DNA from: Staphylococcus argenteus | Lineage (GTDB): Bacteria; Bacillota; Bacilli; Staphylococcales; Staphylococcaceae | Length of the DNA stretch: 64,000 bases | Assembly: GCF_000236925.1 (NCBI RefSeq) | Contig: NC_016941.1 | Coordinates: 1,798,001 to 1,862,000 of the forward strand | Reading direction: 5' to 3' | In this document: piece by piece, positions 1 to 8,781 of the stretch | Layout of the letters: every line of letters begins with the position of its first letter | Position numbering within the stretch: position 1 is the stretch's first letter | Translations under genes and position numbers: made by a program | Notes under the pieces: model-generated | The model's input: the letters and a program-made list of their open reading frames with translations, nothing else | What the model was told of the DNA's origin: nothing | The model's database searches: none

Positions 1-98
1 CCTTCTTTAACTACAACTGCACCAACAGGAGGATTAACACCCGTTTGCCCTTGTACCATGTTCGCAAGTTGAATCGCGTAATCCATAAATTGACTCAA
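1..98 (-). CDS. ribD: RibD, riboflavin biosynthesis bifunctional deaminase/reductase (5' end only)
   Basis: Only the first ~32 codons lie in the window. They read MSQFMDYAIQLANMVQGQTG, then NPPVGAVVVKEG, which matches the start of the RibD deaminase domain (the PNPxVG segment precedes the zinc-binding HAE motif). RibD deaminates and reduces the GTP-cyclohydrolase product in riboflavin synthesis. The likely start is TTG at 98, chosen because AGAGGTGA lies just upstream (101-110). It sits behind an FMN riboswitch, which supports the assignment as first gene of the rib operon. The gene runs off the left edge. Confidence 0.85.
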   Translation of the reverse strand, partial: MSQFMDYAIQLANMVQGQTGVNPPVGAVVVKE

Positions 99-112
99 AT
101 TATCACCTCTAT

Positions 113-151
113 AAACAAAAATCCTCACATCAAAAAATCCGATGCAAGGAG
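113..151 (-). terminator. Attenuator terminator between FMN aptamer and ribD
   Basis: On the minus strand TCCTTGCATC (150-141) pairs, with two G-U wobbles, with GATGTGAGGA (131-122), followed by a T-run. It lies between the riboswitch aptamer and the ribD ribosome-binding site, so it is probably the expression platform that stops transcription when FMN is bound. Confidence 0.7.
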
Positions 152-227
152 TAAAAATATATCGTTAAATAAGCCTATTTGTAATTAATTTTACAAATAC
201 GCTACATTATCTGTGTCGATAACTGAT

Positions 228-362
228 ATTCTTTCTCCCATCCAGACTTTAACTGTCGGCTCTAGAGTCTCACTAGATCAGCCACTAATATACAAAATAT
301 TAGCGGGTCGCAGGCTTAATTTACTGCCGGTTGGGAATTTCACCCTGCCCCGAAAGAATTAT
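228..362 (-). promoter_or_regulatory. FMN riboswitch (RFN element) of the rib operon
   Basis: Read on the minus strand the segment has the conserved RFN blocks in order: CGGGGCAGGGTGAAATTCCC, then ACCGGCAGTAA, AGCCTGCGACCCGCT, a variable stem, TGGCTGAT, GAGCCGACAG and finally GTCTGGATGGGAGAAAGAA. This is the known FMN-binding aptamer. It controls ribD on the same strand through the terminator hairpin at 113-151. Bases 363-576 hold no gene and probably carry the promoter; a TATAAT-like -10 is visible on the minus strand near 485-490. Confidence 0.95.
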
Positions 363-576
363 TTATGAAATTGTTATAGATCATTTGAGTTTATAGTATG
401 TCTACTACGTTTAAAATGATACTATATGTTTTCAGAAAATACAATTAATGTCGGTTTGAATATACGTATTTAGTTATTTAAAAACATTATATTCAAAAAG
501 TTGATTTTTGTTTTTTTTGAACACACTCTCTATTCATTTCAGTTTAGATTTATATAAAATATAGTATGCCATTTTA

Positions 577-2073
577 TCAATTAAGATGATTTTGTTGTTC
601 ATAAGATTCTAACACTTCATATAATTGAGACACTGTATTCGCAACTTGTTCAACAATCATCTTCACACCATTGCGCAGTTTATTAACACCATTTGTCATT
701 TGTCCTATTGCTATCATATTAGTCAATGTGCCAAATCTAGGACTAATGACTTGATTAGTTTCAGGTATGATTTGTATCCCACCCATTGGATGCGCTTGTA
801 CAATTTGTCTGTTCTCAAGATTTTTCATTAACTGGTCATCTTCATCTAATTCAGATAAATGATTTTTTGCACCAGTTGCATTAATCACAACATTGAATAC
901 ATCTTTTATTTCTTGATTATTGTATGAAAAGTGATACAAATTATTATTATAAACTATATCATCCAAACCTTTTTTTAATATTAAAGACTCATTTTCAATT
1001 AACTGAATGATTAGCTTAGCTGTTCTTGGTGGCATCGGATTAGAATTTAATTGAATGATTTTACTATACTTATTGTTAAATCTATACTGATCTTCGATAT
1101 TCAAACTATTCCATATCCAATTTAAATTTTCTTTTAAATGTTCGATAATACTTTGAAATATTCCCATCTCTTTTGGATTATTTAAATCATATTTTAAGTC
1201 CTGAATATGATTTCCTGTACGTCTTTTGACTAACTTTATAAAGTCTATATTGTAGTCATCACACTCTTTTAAAAATAATGAAACTAAAGTATCAAGGGGC
1301 GCATTACCGAAATGTATTTTCTTAATTTCATTCAACTTCTCTTTTGTTAAATAATTAAATTTAATATCAATCATTGTGCCACGCACACTAGGTAAATTAG
1401 CAGAACGGCTTGTCATTGTAATTGGTAATTTTGGATGGTGTGCAGCTACGTATCGAACGACATCCAAGCTTGCAAGACCTGTACCCACAATAGCAATTTC
1501 ATCATCATCGTTAACTTCGTCTAAAGTATGATAGGTAGGATAAGGTGTCGCAATATATCCTTTAGTTCCTTTTAACTTATATGGATCATGATAAGCAAAT
1601 GTACCACATGTTAGAAATATATAATCATATTCTTTCCAAGATTGTTTTGTATCAGTTGTACAAACATAAAATGTTAATTTAGTCTCATCTATTTTGGAAT
1701 TCGTATAAATTTCTTGGACTTTGTGAAATTTAGTAGTGATATTACTATATCTTTTCAAATACATTAACAAATAAGATTTCATGTAATGCCCGAAAACAAA
1801 TCTTGGTAAATATGTAGGTTGATCGAATGTGAATTCTGTTTGTTGTTGGTACCACTTCCAAAATTCTGATTCATCATCTAAATTTAGACTCATCTTTTTT
1901 GAAGGCATATTGATTAAAAGTTCTGAACTATCATTTTGAAACGGTACGCCTTGTCCCATATTAACTTTATCATCGTATAAATCTATATCTAGTTGTTTAA
2001 ACTTAGGATGCTTAACTAATTCTTTTAAAACGCTTACTCCAGCTGTTCCCATTCCTATAATTGCTACACGCAT
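577..2073 (-). CDS. FAD/NAD(P)-binding protein
   Basis: The 498-residue protein opens with a Rossmann dinucleotide-binding motif, VAIIGMGTAGVS (residues 3-14, GxGxxG/A). A second GxG segment, IAIVGTGLASLDV, lies near residue 195, followed by an ATG-type motif (NATGAKN) near 400. This two-dinucleotide layout is that of the FAD-NAD(P)-binding family often listed as hydroxyacylglutathione-hydrolase-like oxidoreductases. No signal peptide or membrane segment is seen. The substrate is unknown. ATG 2073 is preceded by AAAGGATGG. It is transcribed alone toward the rib riboswitch. Confidence 0.8.
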   Translation of the reverse strand: MRVAIIGMGTAGVSVLKELVKHPKFKQLDIDLYDDKVNMGQGVPFQNDSSELLINMPSKKMSLNLDDESEFWKWYQQQTEFTFDQPTYLPRFVFGHYMKSYLLMYLKRYSNITTKFHKVQEIYTNSKIDETKLTFYVCTTDTKQSWKEYDYIFLTCGTFAYHDPYKLKGTKGYIATPYPTYHTLDEVNDDDEIAIVGTGLASLDVVRYVAAHHPKLPITMTSRSANLPSVRGTMIDIKFNYLTKEKLNEIKKIHFGNAPLDTLVSLFLKECDDYNIDFIKLVKRRTGNHIQDLKYDLNNPKEMGIFQSIIEHLKENLNWIWNSLNIEDQYRFNNKYSKIIQLNSNPMPPRTAKLIIQLIENESLILKKGLDDIVYNNNLYHFSYNNQEIKDVFNVVINATGAKNHLSELDEDDQLMKNLENRQIVQAHPMGGIQIIPETNQVISPRFGTLTNMIAIGQMTNGVNKLRNGVKMIVEQVANTVSQLYEVLESYEQQNHLN

Positions 2074-2265
2074 ACATCATCCATCCTTTAGTAGTTCAAA
2101 ATATTGCAATTCTGGTATTATCAATAATTATATCAATTTGACTTATTAGTTTAAAATTTGTTAGTGAAACTTACTCACATATTATCAAATAAATAAAACC
2201 TATAAGCTTTCATTCAATAACAACAATATTGTTTGTGTTAAAATATCAAAAATGAGGTGATCAAA

Positions 2266-2343
2266 ATGAAATTCATAGCAAAAATTTTAATCTCGCTAGT
2301 CATTCTATTTATGATTCTTAGTCGTAAAAATAAAGCATCTTAA
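2266..2343 (+). CDS. 25-residue hydrophobic peptide (putative)
   Basis: An ATG preceded by GAGGTGATCAAA opens 25 codons. The peptide has a Met-Lys start, a continuous hydrophobic stretch of about 15 residues and a basic SRKNKAS tail. A strong rho-independent terminator follows at 2373-2421. Ribosome-binding site, frame, transmembrane composition and terminator together suggest an expressed small membrane peptide, similar in build to staphylococcal type I toxins, though I do not recognise it as a named one. No antisense promoter was identified. Confidence 0.45.
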   Translation: MKFIAKILISLVILFMILSRKNKAS

Positions 2344-2372
2344 TTAATACCCTAGAATATAAATTAAATTCA

Positions 2373-2421
2373 AAAAAGGTAATTGACCATGTTATCTAAA
2401 CTTGGCCAGTTACCTTTTTTT
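2373..2421 (+). terminator. Rho-independent terminator after the small peptide
   Basis: AAAAAGGTAATTGACCA pairs with TGGCCAGTTACCTTTTT around a ~13-base loop and ends in seven T residues. Confidence 0.8.
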
Positions 2422-2586
2422 GAAAAATAACGATATTAAATTTTCAATTTTTTTTATTTATGTGACGATTCTCAACGTTGTACCACATATTCTACTTTTA
2501 TGCTATTGTCGAAAAATGATAAACAGCAATACTTAGACATATATCTATATAGATGATAATCTATTTAAAGTCTAGGAGGTATTGTT

Positions 2587-2904
2587 ATGTCATATAAAGA
2601 ACTAGCAAGATTTTTAAAAATTTTATCTGATCCAAGTAGATTAGAAATACTAGATTTACTCTCTTGTGGAGAATTATGCGCTTGTGATTTACTAGAGCAT
2701 TTTCATTTCTCTCAACCTACACTAAGCCATCATATGAAAGTATTAGTTAAAAACCACTTAGTTATAACACACAAAATCGGAAATAAACACATGTATCAAC
2801 TTAATAAGAATCTTTTTGAGTCTGTAATTAATAATTTGGCTACCGTTCACACCTCAAATCAACGATGTATTTGTCATGCACTGAATAATGGTAAATGTTC
2901 ATAA
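2587..2904 (+). CDS. arsR: ArsR, arsenic-responsive repressor
   Basis: This 105-residue winged-helix protein of the ArsR/SmtB family has the metal-binding signature ELCACDLL (residues ~29-36), the As(III)-sensing site in the recognition-helix region, followed by [12 protein letters not shown], the DNA-recognition helix. The C-terminus is rich in Cys and His. It represses its own operon until arsenite binds. ATG 2587 has GGAGG upstream. It overlaps arsB by one base (TAATG), so the two are translationally coupled. A dyad-rich stretch at ~2540-2570 is a plausible operator. Confidence 0.92.
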   Translation: MSYKELARFLKILSDPSRLEILDLLSCGELCACDLLEHFHFSQPTLSHHMKVLVKNHLVITHKIGNKHMYQLNKNLFESVINNLATVHTSNQRCICHALNNGKCS

Positions 2905-4193
2905 TGACTATTTTAGCAATTATCATTTTTCTGTTAACTTTAATCTTGGTTTTATGGCAACCTAAAGGCTTAGATATAGGTGTTTCAGCTTTAATCGGCG
3001 CCCTCATCGCTATGATTACACGTGTAGTTAGTATTTCTGATGTTTACGAAGTAACAACCATAGTCTGGAATGCGACTTTAACTTTTGTCTCTGTAATTCT
3101 TATTTCATTAATATTAGATAAAATTGGATTTTTTGAATGGTCTGCCATCCACATGTTGCATGCTTCAAAAGGTAATGGTTTAAAAATGTTTGTTTTTATC
3201 ATTTTGTTAGACGCCATTGTTGCAGCATTTTTCGCTAATGATGGCGCAGCCTTAATCCTAACTCCAATTGTATTAGCTATGGTAAAAAATATCGGGTTCA
3301 ATAAGCGTGCAATATTCCCGTTTATTATTGCAAGTGGTTTTATTGCTGATACTACATCTTTACCATTAATCGTAAGTAACTTAGTTAATATCATTTCTGC
3401 TGATTATTTTAATATCAGTTTTGTTCAATACTTTATTCGAATGATTATTCCAAATATATTCTCGCTATTAGCAAGCATTCTCGTATTGTGGTTATATTTT
3501 AGAAAAGCTATACCTAATACATTTGATGCAAAAAACATAAAAAATCCTAGAGACGCAATTAAAGATATGAAGCTTTTTAAGATTTCGTGGGTCGTTTTAG
3601 TCATATTGTTATTCGGATACTTAATAAGTGAATTTACTAAAATTCCCGTATCAATATTTACCGGGATTATTGCGTGTATATTTTTACTATTAGCTCGAAA
3701 ATCTAACGCAGTAAGTATTAAACATATAATTAAAAATGCACCGTGGAATATTGTTTTATTTTCACTTGGTATGTTTATTGTTGTTTTTGGCTTAAAAAAT
3801 GCTGGAATCACTTTAATATTGGCTCATATATTATCCAACATTTCAAATTATGGACTATTTAACACAATTATGGGTATGGGCTTTATATCAGCTTTTTTAT
3901 CATCTGTTATGAATAATATGCCTACAGTTTTAATAGATGCCATTGCTATAGGTCAAACAAATGTCAATGACATATTAAAAGAAGGCTTAATCTATGCAAA
4001 TGTCATCGGTTCAGATTTAGGCCCTAAAATCACACCAATTGGCTCTTTAGCTACATTATTGTGGCTACACGTCTTAGCACAAAAAGACGTTAAAATTTCG
4101 TGGGGATCTTATTTTAAAACAGGAATTATGACTACAATTCCAGTACTATTTATAACTTTATTAGGATTGTATCTATCATTAATTCTTTTTTAG
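2904..4193 (+). CDS. arsB: ArsB, arsenite/antimonite efflux pump
   Basis: The protein has 429 residues and about 11-12 predicted hydrophobic segments, the normal size for ArsB of the ArsB/NhaD ion-transporter superfamily. It exports As(OH)3 or antimonite across the cytoplasmic membrane. I place the start at ATG 2904, overlapping the arsR stop (TAATG). An in-frame ATG at 2895 would add three residues but lies inside arsR. The arsC that would follow is dead (4210-4605), so only trivalent species can be handled here unless another reductase acts. Confidence 0.93.
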   Translation: MTILAIIIFLLTLILVLWQPKGLDIGVSALIGALIAMITRVVSISDVYEVTTIVWNATLTFVSVILISLILDKIGFFEWSAIHMLHASKGNGLKMFVFIILLDAIVAAFFANDGAALILTPIVLAMVKNIGFNKRAIFPFIIASGFIADTTSLPLIVSNLVNIISADYFNISFVQYFIRMIIPNIFSLLASILVLWLYFRKAIPNTFDAKNIKNPRDAIKDMKLFKISWVVLVILLFGYLISEFTKIPVSIFTGIIACIFLLLARKSNAVSIKHIIKNAPWNIVLFSLGMFIVVFGLKNAGITLILAHILSNISNYGLFNTIMGMGFISAFLSSVMNNMPTVLIDAIAIGQTNVNDILKEGLIYANVIGSDLGPKITPIGSLATLLWLHVLAQKDVKISWGSYFKTGIMTTIPVLFITLLGLYLSLILF

Positions 4194-4209
4194 AAGAAGG
4201 TATTTCATA

Positions 4210-4605
4210 TTGAATACAAAAACAATTTACTTTATTTGCACAGGTAACTCATGTCGAAGTCAAATGGCTGAAGGTTGAGCTAAACACATACTAGGCTGAG
4301 ATTGAAAAGTACATTCTGCGGGGATTGAGATACATGGTGTTAATCCGAAAGGCATAGAAGCTAAGAAAGAAGTAGTCATTTATATATCTATCCAAACATC
4401 TGATTTAATTAATAGTAATATCTTAAAAAATTCAAATTTAGTCGTAACATTATGTATTGATGCAGATACCAATCCCCCTACTTTACCACCAGATGTTAAG
4501 AAGGAACATTGGAGATTTGATGATCCTGCTGGTAAGCCTTGATCAGCATTCTAACGTGTGAGTGACGAGATTAAAATGGCTATCGAAAATTTCAAATCAA
4601 GATAA
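4210..4605 (+). pseudogene. arsC: arsC, arsenate reductase pseudogene
   Basis: The frame from TTG 4210 to TAA 4603 is exactly 131 codons, the length of thioredoxin-coupled ArsC, with no indels. It begins with the intact P-loop [13 protein letters not shown] (Cys10, Cys15), and Cys82 is kept. It carries five in-frame stops: codons 23, 30, 32, 111 and 115. From memory, 23, 32 and 111 are Trp codons (TGG to TGA) and 115 is Gln (CAA to TAA). The resolving Cys89 is Pro. The decay is entirely by point mutation and must have begun some time ago. Confidence 0.9.
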
Positions 4606-4669
4606 AGGTTCAACAATAGAAAATTATAAAGCATCAAGGAAACCTTCAAAACCTTTATTTTCAAAAAAT

Positions 4670-4713
4670 AAAAATACGCTTTCTATTTCATTGCGATAGA
4701 AAGCGTATTTTTG
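4670..4713. terminator. Bidirectional terminator between ars operon and sagB
   Basis: AAATACGCTTTCTAT pairs perfectly with ATAGAAAGCGTATTT around a short loop, flanked by an A-run and a T-run. It can end both the rightward ars transcript and the leftward sagB transcript. Confidence 0.85.
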
Positions 4714-4752
4714 TAATTGAACAAGTCAGATCATAACTTATCCCTTATTAAA

Positions 4753-5610
4753 TTATTGTTTGTTTAAATGTTTGCTATCATCTTTATACACAAAGTATTT
4801 GAAGTATTTACCTTCTGTCTTCATGTTTTTATAGAAGTCAGCAATAATCGTTGCATTACTTTCTGCCCACTTAATATCAGTTGCATATTGATGTTCACCA
4901 GGATTCTTAGGGTTCCATCTCATACTATATAAAGTATTTTGGTCTGTACTTGATAAGAAGTGCTTATGAATGAAATCAGCACCGCCAGAAATAGCTTTTT
5001 CAGGTGTATCCCAACCATGTTTTTTTGCGTATTCTGCACCAGTTTTTATTGGGTCTTTATCAAGAGCGCCTACACCATAAAAATTATAGTATTTTTTGCC
5101 GTCGATTTTGACTCCATTTGCTAATTCACTTTTTACTGCACCAGTTTCCAATAATGCATGTGAAATTAAATAAACTTCATTAACGTGCTTTTCTTTTGCG
5201 GCTTTCAAGAAATCATCTGTATGTTTCAATAATGTTGGTCTATCTACTAACATACGTTTAATTCTATTTTTATCGATGCCTTGATACTTAGACAAATCTA
5301 AGAATTGATATTTTTGCTTTTTATCATCAATAAAGCTACCACTATTCATTGCACTTTTTATTTCAGTTGCTGATGCATCTCTCCATGCATCATTTTTTTT
5401 ATTTGATACCTGTTGACTCGTATAGTTGTTTATTTGTTTCTTTGCTGCATCGTTTAATGTAACATTTAACTTTTCAATTTTAATGTCTGATTTAACATGT
5501 TTGAAAAATATCTGATCGGATATCATTGAGAAAAATAAAAATGAGACAACAGCAAATATGATAACAAGTCCTATTATTCCAAAAATAGAACCTTTCTTGT
5601 GCTTATTCAT
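4753..5610 (-). CDS. sagB: SagB, membrane-bound N-acetylglucosaminidase
   Basis: The protein has a short basic N-terminus, one membrane segment (residues ~7-29) and an extracellular glucosaminidase domain (about 110-265) with the catalytic-Glu motif SHALLETGAVKSELANG and the YNFYGVGALD segment typical of the Bax/FlgJ-like family. From established work SagB cleaves nascent glycan strands and controls peptidoglycan chain length in S. aureus. I chose ATG 5610 (MNKHKK, 285 residues) because AGAGGTG precedes it. The upstream in-frame ATG at 5643 has no ribosome-binding site. Sequence is nearly identical to S. aureus from memory. Confidence 0.93.
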   Translation of the reverse strand: MNKHKKGSIFGIIGLVIIFAVVSFLFFSMISDQIFFKHVKSDIKIEKLNVTLNDAAKKQINNYTSQQVSNKKNDAWRDASATEIKSAMNSGSFIDDKKQKYQFLDLSKYQGIDKNRIKRMLVDRPTLLKHTDDFLKAAKEKHVNEVYLISHALLETGAVKSELANGVKIDGKKYYNFYGVGALDKDPIKTGAEYAKKHGWDTPEKAISGGADFIHKHFLSSTDQNTLYSMRWNPKNPGEHQYATDIKWAESNATIIADFYKNMKTEGKYFKYFVYKDDSKHLNKQ

Positions 5611-5887
5611 ATCCACACCTCTTAGGTCATTGTTGTTATACATTCAGTTTGATTACGATAATAAAGTTTAACATTATTAAAACCGTTTAACAATTTTATC
5701 TATGCATTGTTACATATTCATAAATAAACAGTAATGTAAATGAAACGTTTTAAACGATTCATCAACATAAGCGAAACCATTTTTATGCATCACTGACGTA
5801 AATTATTTTATAAAGCTTTTTAAAATTTTAGTAAAGAAGCTATTGATCAAGTAAGTAATGAAATAACTTAATTTTAGCTATCTATTA

Positions 5888-6112
5888 TTATTTTGTTTCT
5901 TTTTTATAATCCATCATGATAAAGCTGGCAGCATTTGATCTATTTTTATAATAATACTGGTTTAAATCAATCGTACCCTCTATTTGACCATCACGATACA
6001 TCATTTCATTATTAAAATTATTTATCATCACGAAATCGGCACGATCTCTTATAACATCTAAATCATCGTTTCGTGCGAAAAAATGTTCTAAATTTAAATG
6101 TGCGTAATCCAT
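5888..6112 (-). CDS. Small hypothetical protein (74 aa)
   Basis: An acidic, soluble-looking protein starting MDYAHLNLEHFFARNDD. The ATG at 6112 has GGGAGGTAACA directly upstream. The longer frame to 6157 has no ribosome-binding site. No domain was recognised and there is no signal peptide. It is transcribed divergently from sigS with ~200 bp between them. Confidence 0.7.
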   Translation of the reverse strand: MDYAHLNLEHFFARNDDLDVIRDRADFVMINNFNNEMMYRDGQIEGTIDLNQYYYKNRSNAASFIMMDYKKETK

Positions 6113-6311
6113 TGTTACCTCCCGATTACAAATTTTGTTCAATTTACTATATAGCAAAGTAATGATATATCAAATCACATTAATTTAATTACTTATGTCT
6201 TCTATTTAACACTTAAATTAGCGATTACGCAAATGAATGATTTTCAAAAATACTTTATCATCACTTTATCCGGAAATATTTCGCTATACGTATAGCATGG
6301 AGATATATACT

Positions 6312-6782
6312 TTGGAATTTAATGATGTATTTAAAAAGCACCACAAAATCATTCACCATCTTTTAAAAAAATATAACATTAAGTATAATTATGATGAGTT
6401 TTATCAACTACTTTTAATTAAAATGTGGGAATTGAGTCAAATATATAAACCCTCAACCAACCATTCTTTATCTTCATTTTTATTCTTACGCTTAAATTTT
6501 TATCTTATTGACTTATTTCGCCAACAAAATCGTTTAAACGATGTCATTTTATTAGAAAACAATTCACCTATATTATTAGAACAACCTGTATATTGTAGTA
6601 ACTTTGAATTATATTTTCAAGACATATGTAAGGTTTTGAATTGTAGAGAACGACAATGGCTAAAGCTATATCTTGACGGATATAAGCAATACGAAATTGC
6701 TAAAGTTATGTCATTATCAAAGTCAACAATTAAATTAATCAAGGCATCTGTTAAGCGTAAATGCCATCATATTTTTAATTAG
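6312..6782 (+). CDS. sigS: SigS, ECF-type RNA polymerase sigma factor
   Basis: The protein is 156 residues from TTG 6312, the same length as S. aureus SigS, which I recall starting MKFNDVYNKHHK; here the frame reads (M)EFNDVFKKHHK. GGAG at 6299-6302 is nine bases upstream of the TTG, while the ATG at 6237 has none. Region 2 covers about residues 5-80 (FRQQN helix) and region 4 has the HTH GYKQYEIAKVMSLSKSTIKLI. SigS is an extracytoplasmic-function sigma factor linked to stress survival and virulence. It differs from the S. aureus protein I recall at about a quarter of positions. Confidence 0.88.
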   Translation: MEFNDVFKKHHKIIHHLLKKYNIKYNYDEFYQLLLIKMWELSQIYKPSTNHSLSSFLFLRLNFYLIDLFRQQNRLNDVILLENNSPILLEQPVYCSNFELYFQDICKVLNCRERQWLKLYLDGYKQYEIAKVMSLSKSTIKLIKASVKRKCHHIFN

Positions 6783-6801
6783 CTTTAAAGGAGTAATTTA
6801 T

Positions 6802-7239
6802 TTGCAAGTCATTTCTACTAAACATTTACTTTATATCAAAACTGCATCTTCGAATCATATTAAAACAGATTGTGTTTTCCTAAATTATAATTATCATCTT
6901 CCTATTTCAGTAAATAAATTAATCGCATATTACGCGAAACTTCATTTAAAAACACCAGAATTACAAATTGAAACCGCAAAAAACCTACTGAATATTAACA
7001 AATTAATTCCTATTTACCTTGACCACAAAACGATACTTTTCCCCATAAAACAAAAGCGTGCACCGATACAAATTTATATCAATGCACACTATATTATTGG
7101 TATGACTGCTAAAAATGATTCAACTTTAATACATTTTAAGAAAGGCATTACGTTAGAAGTTGATGAGCCAATTTCACTTATTTCGAAAAAATGTCATGAA
7201 AGTCTAGCACTTAAACATTTTATTGAACATACTATTTAG
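6802..7239 (+). CDS. ecfX: EcfX, ComK-like protein encoded next to sigS
   Basis: A 145-residue soluble protein starting at TTG 6802 with AAAGGAG eight bases upstream and 19 bases after the sigS stop, so very likely co-transcribed. The central part (IPIYLDHKTILFPIKQ, then IYINAHYIIG) and the LEVDEPISLI stretch resemble the ComK competence-factor family. That is my inference; its biochemical role is unknown. S. aureus work named the equivalent gene ecfX. The 3' end overlaps the convergent downstream gene by 8 bases. Confidence 0.75.
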   Translation: MQVISTKHLLYIKTASSNHIKTDCVFLNYNYHLPISVNKLIAYYAKLHLKTPELQIETAKNLLNINKLIPIYLDHKTILFPIKQKRAPIQIYINAHYIIGMTAKNDSTLIHFKKGITLEVDEPISLISKKCHESLALKHFIEHTI

Positions 7240-7675
7240 AATTAAATTTTAGTTCTAGTAATTTCTTAGTGAAATATGATGTTACGATTTTAATTAAATA
7301 TATACTGACAAACATTAATAAAATCGCTCCAATAATTGTTAATATCACAACTGTTGTAGTTAAGTCCACCTTAGGATTAACGAAAAATTGTACACCTGAT
7401 AGGCTAGTAATTAATCCAAACAAGAAAATGCCCAGTAATGCAACATATGCAAGAATCATCATAATTAAAATTAGAAACATACTATAACTTTTCGCTTCTT
7501 TATCTTTGAAAATGTATTGTCTTAAATATGCATTAGCAAATGTAATTGGTTTATTAAAATTCACATTGTCAGATTCAGAGATTGATGCCAAATGTTGATC
7601 TAATTCAAGCTTTTCCTTTTTATTTAAAAACCATAATTGCTTTTTCACTTTTTTATCAAACAATTTTTTACTCAT
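7232..7675 (-). CDS. Two-TM membrane protein, HAAS-like N-terminus
   Basis: The 147-residue protein has a charged helical N-terminal ~60 residues (WFLNKKEKLELDQHLAS) followed by two strong membrane segments (about 80-105 and 115-138). The N-terminus resembles the HAAS/DUF1700 domain that often sits beside PadR regulators or membrane-stress genes, but no PadR gene is adjacent. Function unknown. Start ATG 7675 follows GGAGAG. Confidence 0.7.
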   Translation of the reverse strand: MSKKLFDKKVKKQLWFLNKKEKLELDQHLASISESDNVNFNKPITFANAYLRQYIFKDKEAKSYSMFLILIMMILAYVALLGIFLFGLITSLSGVQFFVNPKVDLTTTVVILTIIGAILLMFVSIYLIKIVTSYFTKKLLELKFNSK

Positions 7676-7961
7676 AATTAAGGATTTCTCTCCTTTGATT
7701 TTTTGACCTCATTTTAAAATGCAAAGTCAAATAACATTGTATTTTATATATTTTACAGAAATATATGCATCAAATCTACAAAATTCATTTTACAATTTCA
7801 TTTTGTGTTCATTTAAAGTTATAAATCGAATGTTATATTTACTATTTATACATGTAGATTTAAAGCACCTTTAAATACATGTGTAGTTTTCATATAATGA
7901 ACGTAGTAATCACTATAAATACCAGTTGAATTAATTTTTTAATAATAAGGAGAAATCAGTT

Positions 7962-8600
7962 ATGATTAAAAAATTCAATCAATTCTTTTACGATGATTTA
8001 TCAGTTACTCAAGGAAATTATTTTTTCACACTGCTAAAAGGAATTTTTATTGCGATTTATTTCCTCATCGCAATTGTTATTTGTGAATTACATTTACTAT
8101 ATGGTTTACTTACAATAATGGTCGGTATCTTCCTTCTAAAAATACTAAAAATAAACCTATTTTCGCTTAAAAAAATAACATTGCCACAAATTGCCCTTAT
8201 AATCGGTGGTACCCTTTTACTTTTTGGCTTAGACAACATTTACTTATACTTTCATGAAACGCCTAAAAATCAACAAACATTGGAAAATGAAATAAAGAAT
8301 ATGCCATTATACTTTTCAATTCTTACTGTCGCAGTTACTCCAGCTCTTTTAGAAGAAATTATTTTTCGCGGCATTTTAATAAGAGTTATATTTAGAAACC
8401 ATTTATTACTAGGTTTAGTTGTGTCTAGTCTAGCTTTTGCATCATTACATGAATCAGAAACATGGATTGGATACTTACCTTACCTTTATTCGGGAGTAAT
8501 TTTTGGACTAGCATATTTAAAAACAAGACGATTAGAAGTTGCTATCTTAATGCACTTTCTAAATAATCTCTCCTCTTTATTCATTATACTGTGGGGGTAA
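7962..8600 (+). CDS. CPBP-family intramembrane metalloprotease, copy 1
   Basis: The 212-residue polytopic protein carries all CPBP (CAAX protease / bacteriocin-processing) motifs: EEIIFRGIL (EExxxR) near 130, FASLHE (FxxxH) near 160, and MHFLNN (HxxxN) near the C-terminus. The family is linked to peptide processing and self-immunity to bacteriocins. RBS AAGGAG precedes ATG 7962. A close paralogue follows 181 bp downstream, so the pair arose by tandem duplication. The opening FYDDLSVTQGNYF is shared by both. Confidence 0.85.
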   Translation: MIKKFNQFFYDDLSVTQGNYFFTLLKGIFIAIYFLIAIVICELHLLYGLLTIMVGIFLLKILKINLFSLKKITLPQIALIIGGTLLLFGLDNIYLYFHETPKNQQTLENEIKNMPLYFSILTVAVTPALLEEIIFRGILIRVIFRNHLLLGLVVSSLAFASLHESETWIGYLPYLYSGVIFGLAYLKTRRLEVAILMHFLNNLSSLFIILWG

Positions 8601-8781
8601 TGTCAGTTTAAAATGATAATTTGAAATGATACACATTGATTGCATCTCAATATGTTATCTATAAAACTATATACAATACAAATTAATAACACACAAGCTT
8701 TTAAAGCAATAATAAATCTTGTATAATTAACTTAATTTTTATAAAAAATTAAACATCCATCTTTATATTAGGAGAGTTAAT

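Noticed and set aside
3044..3811. Two long antisense frames in arsB
   Set aside because: Shadow frames of a strongly supported membrane transporter; no ribosome-binding sites.
5740..5760. AAACGTTTTAAACG near the sagB promoter as a cre site
   Set aside because: Spacing does not fit TGWAANCGNTNWCA.
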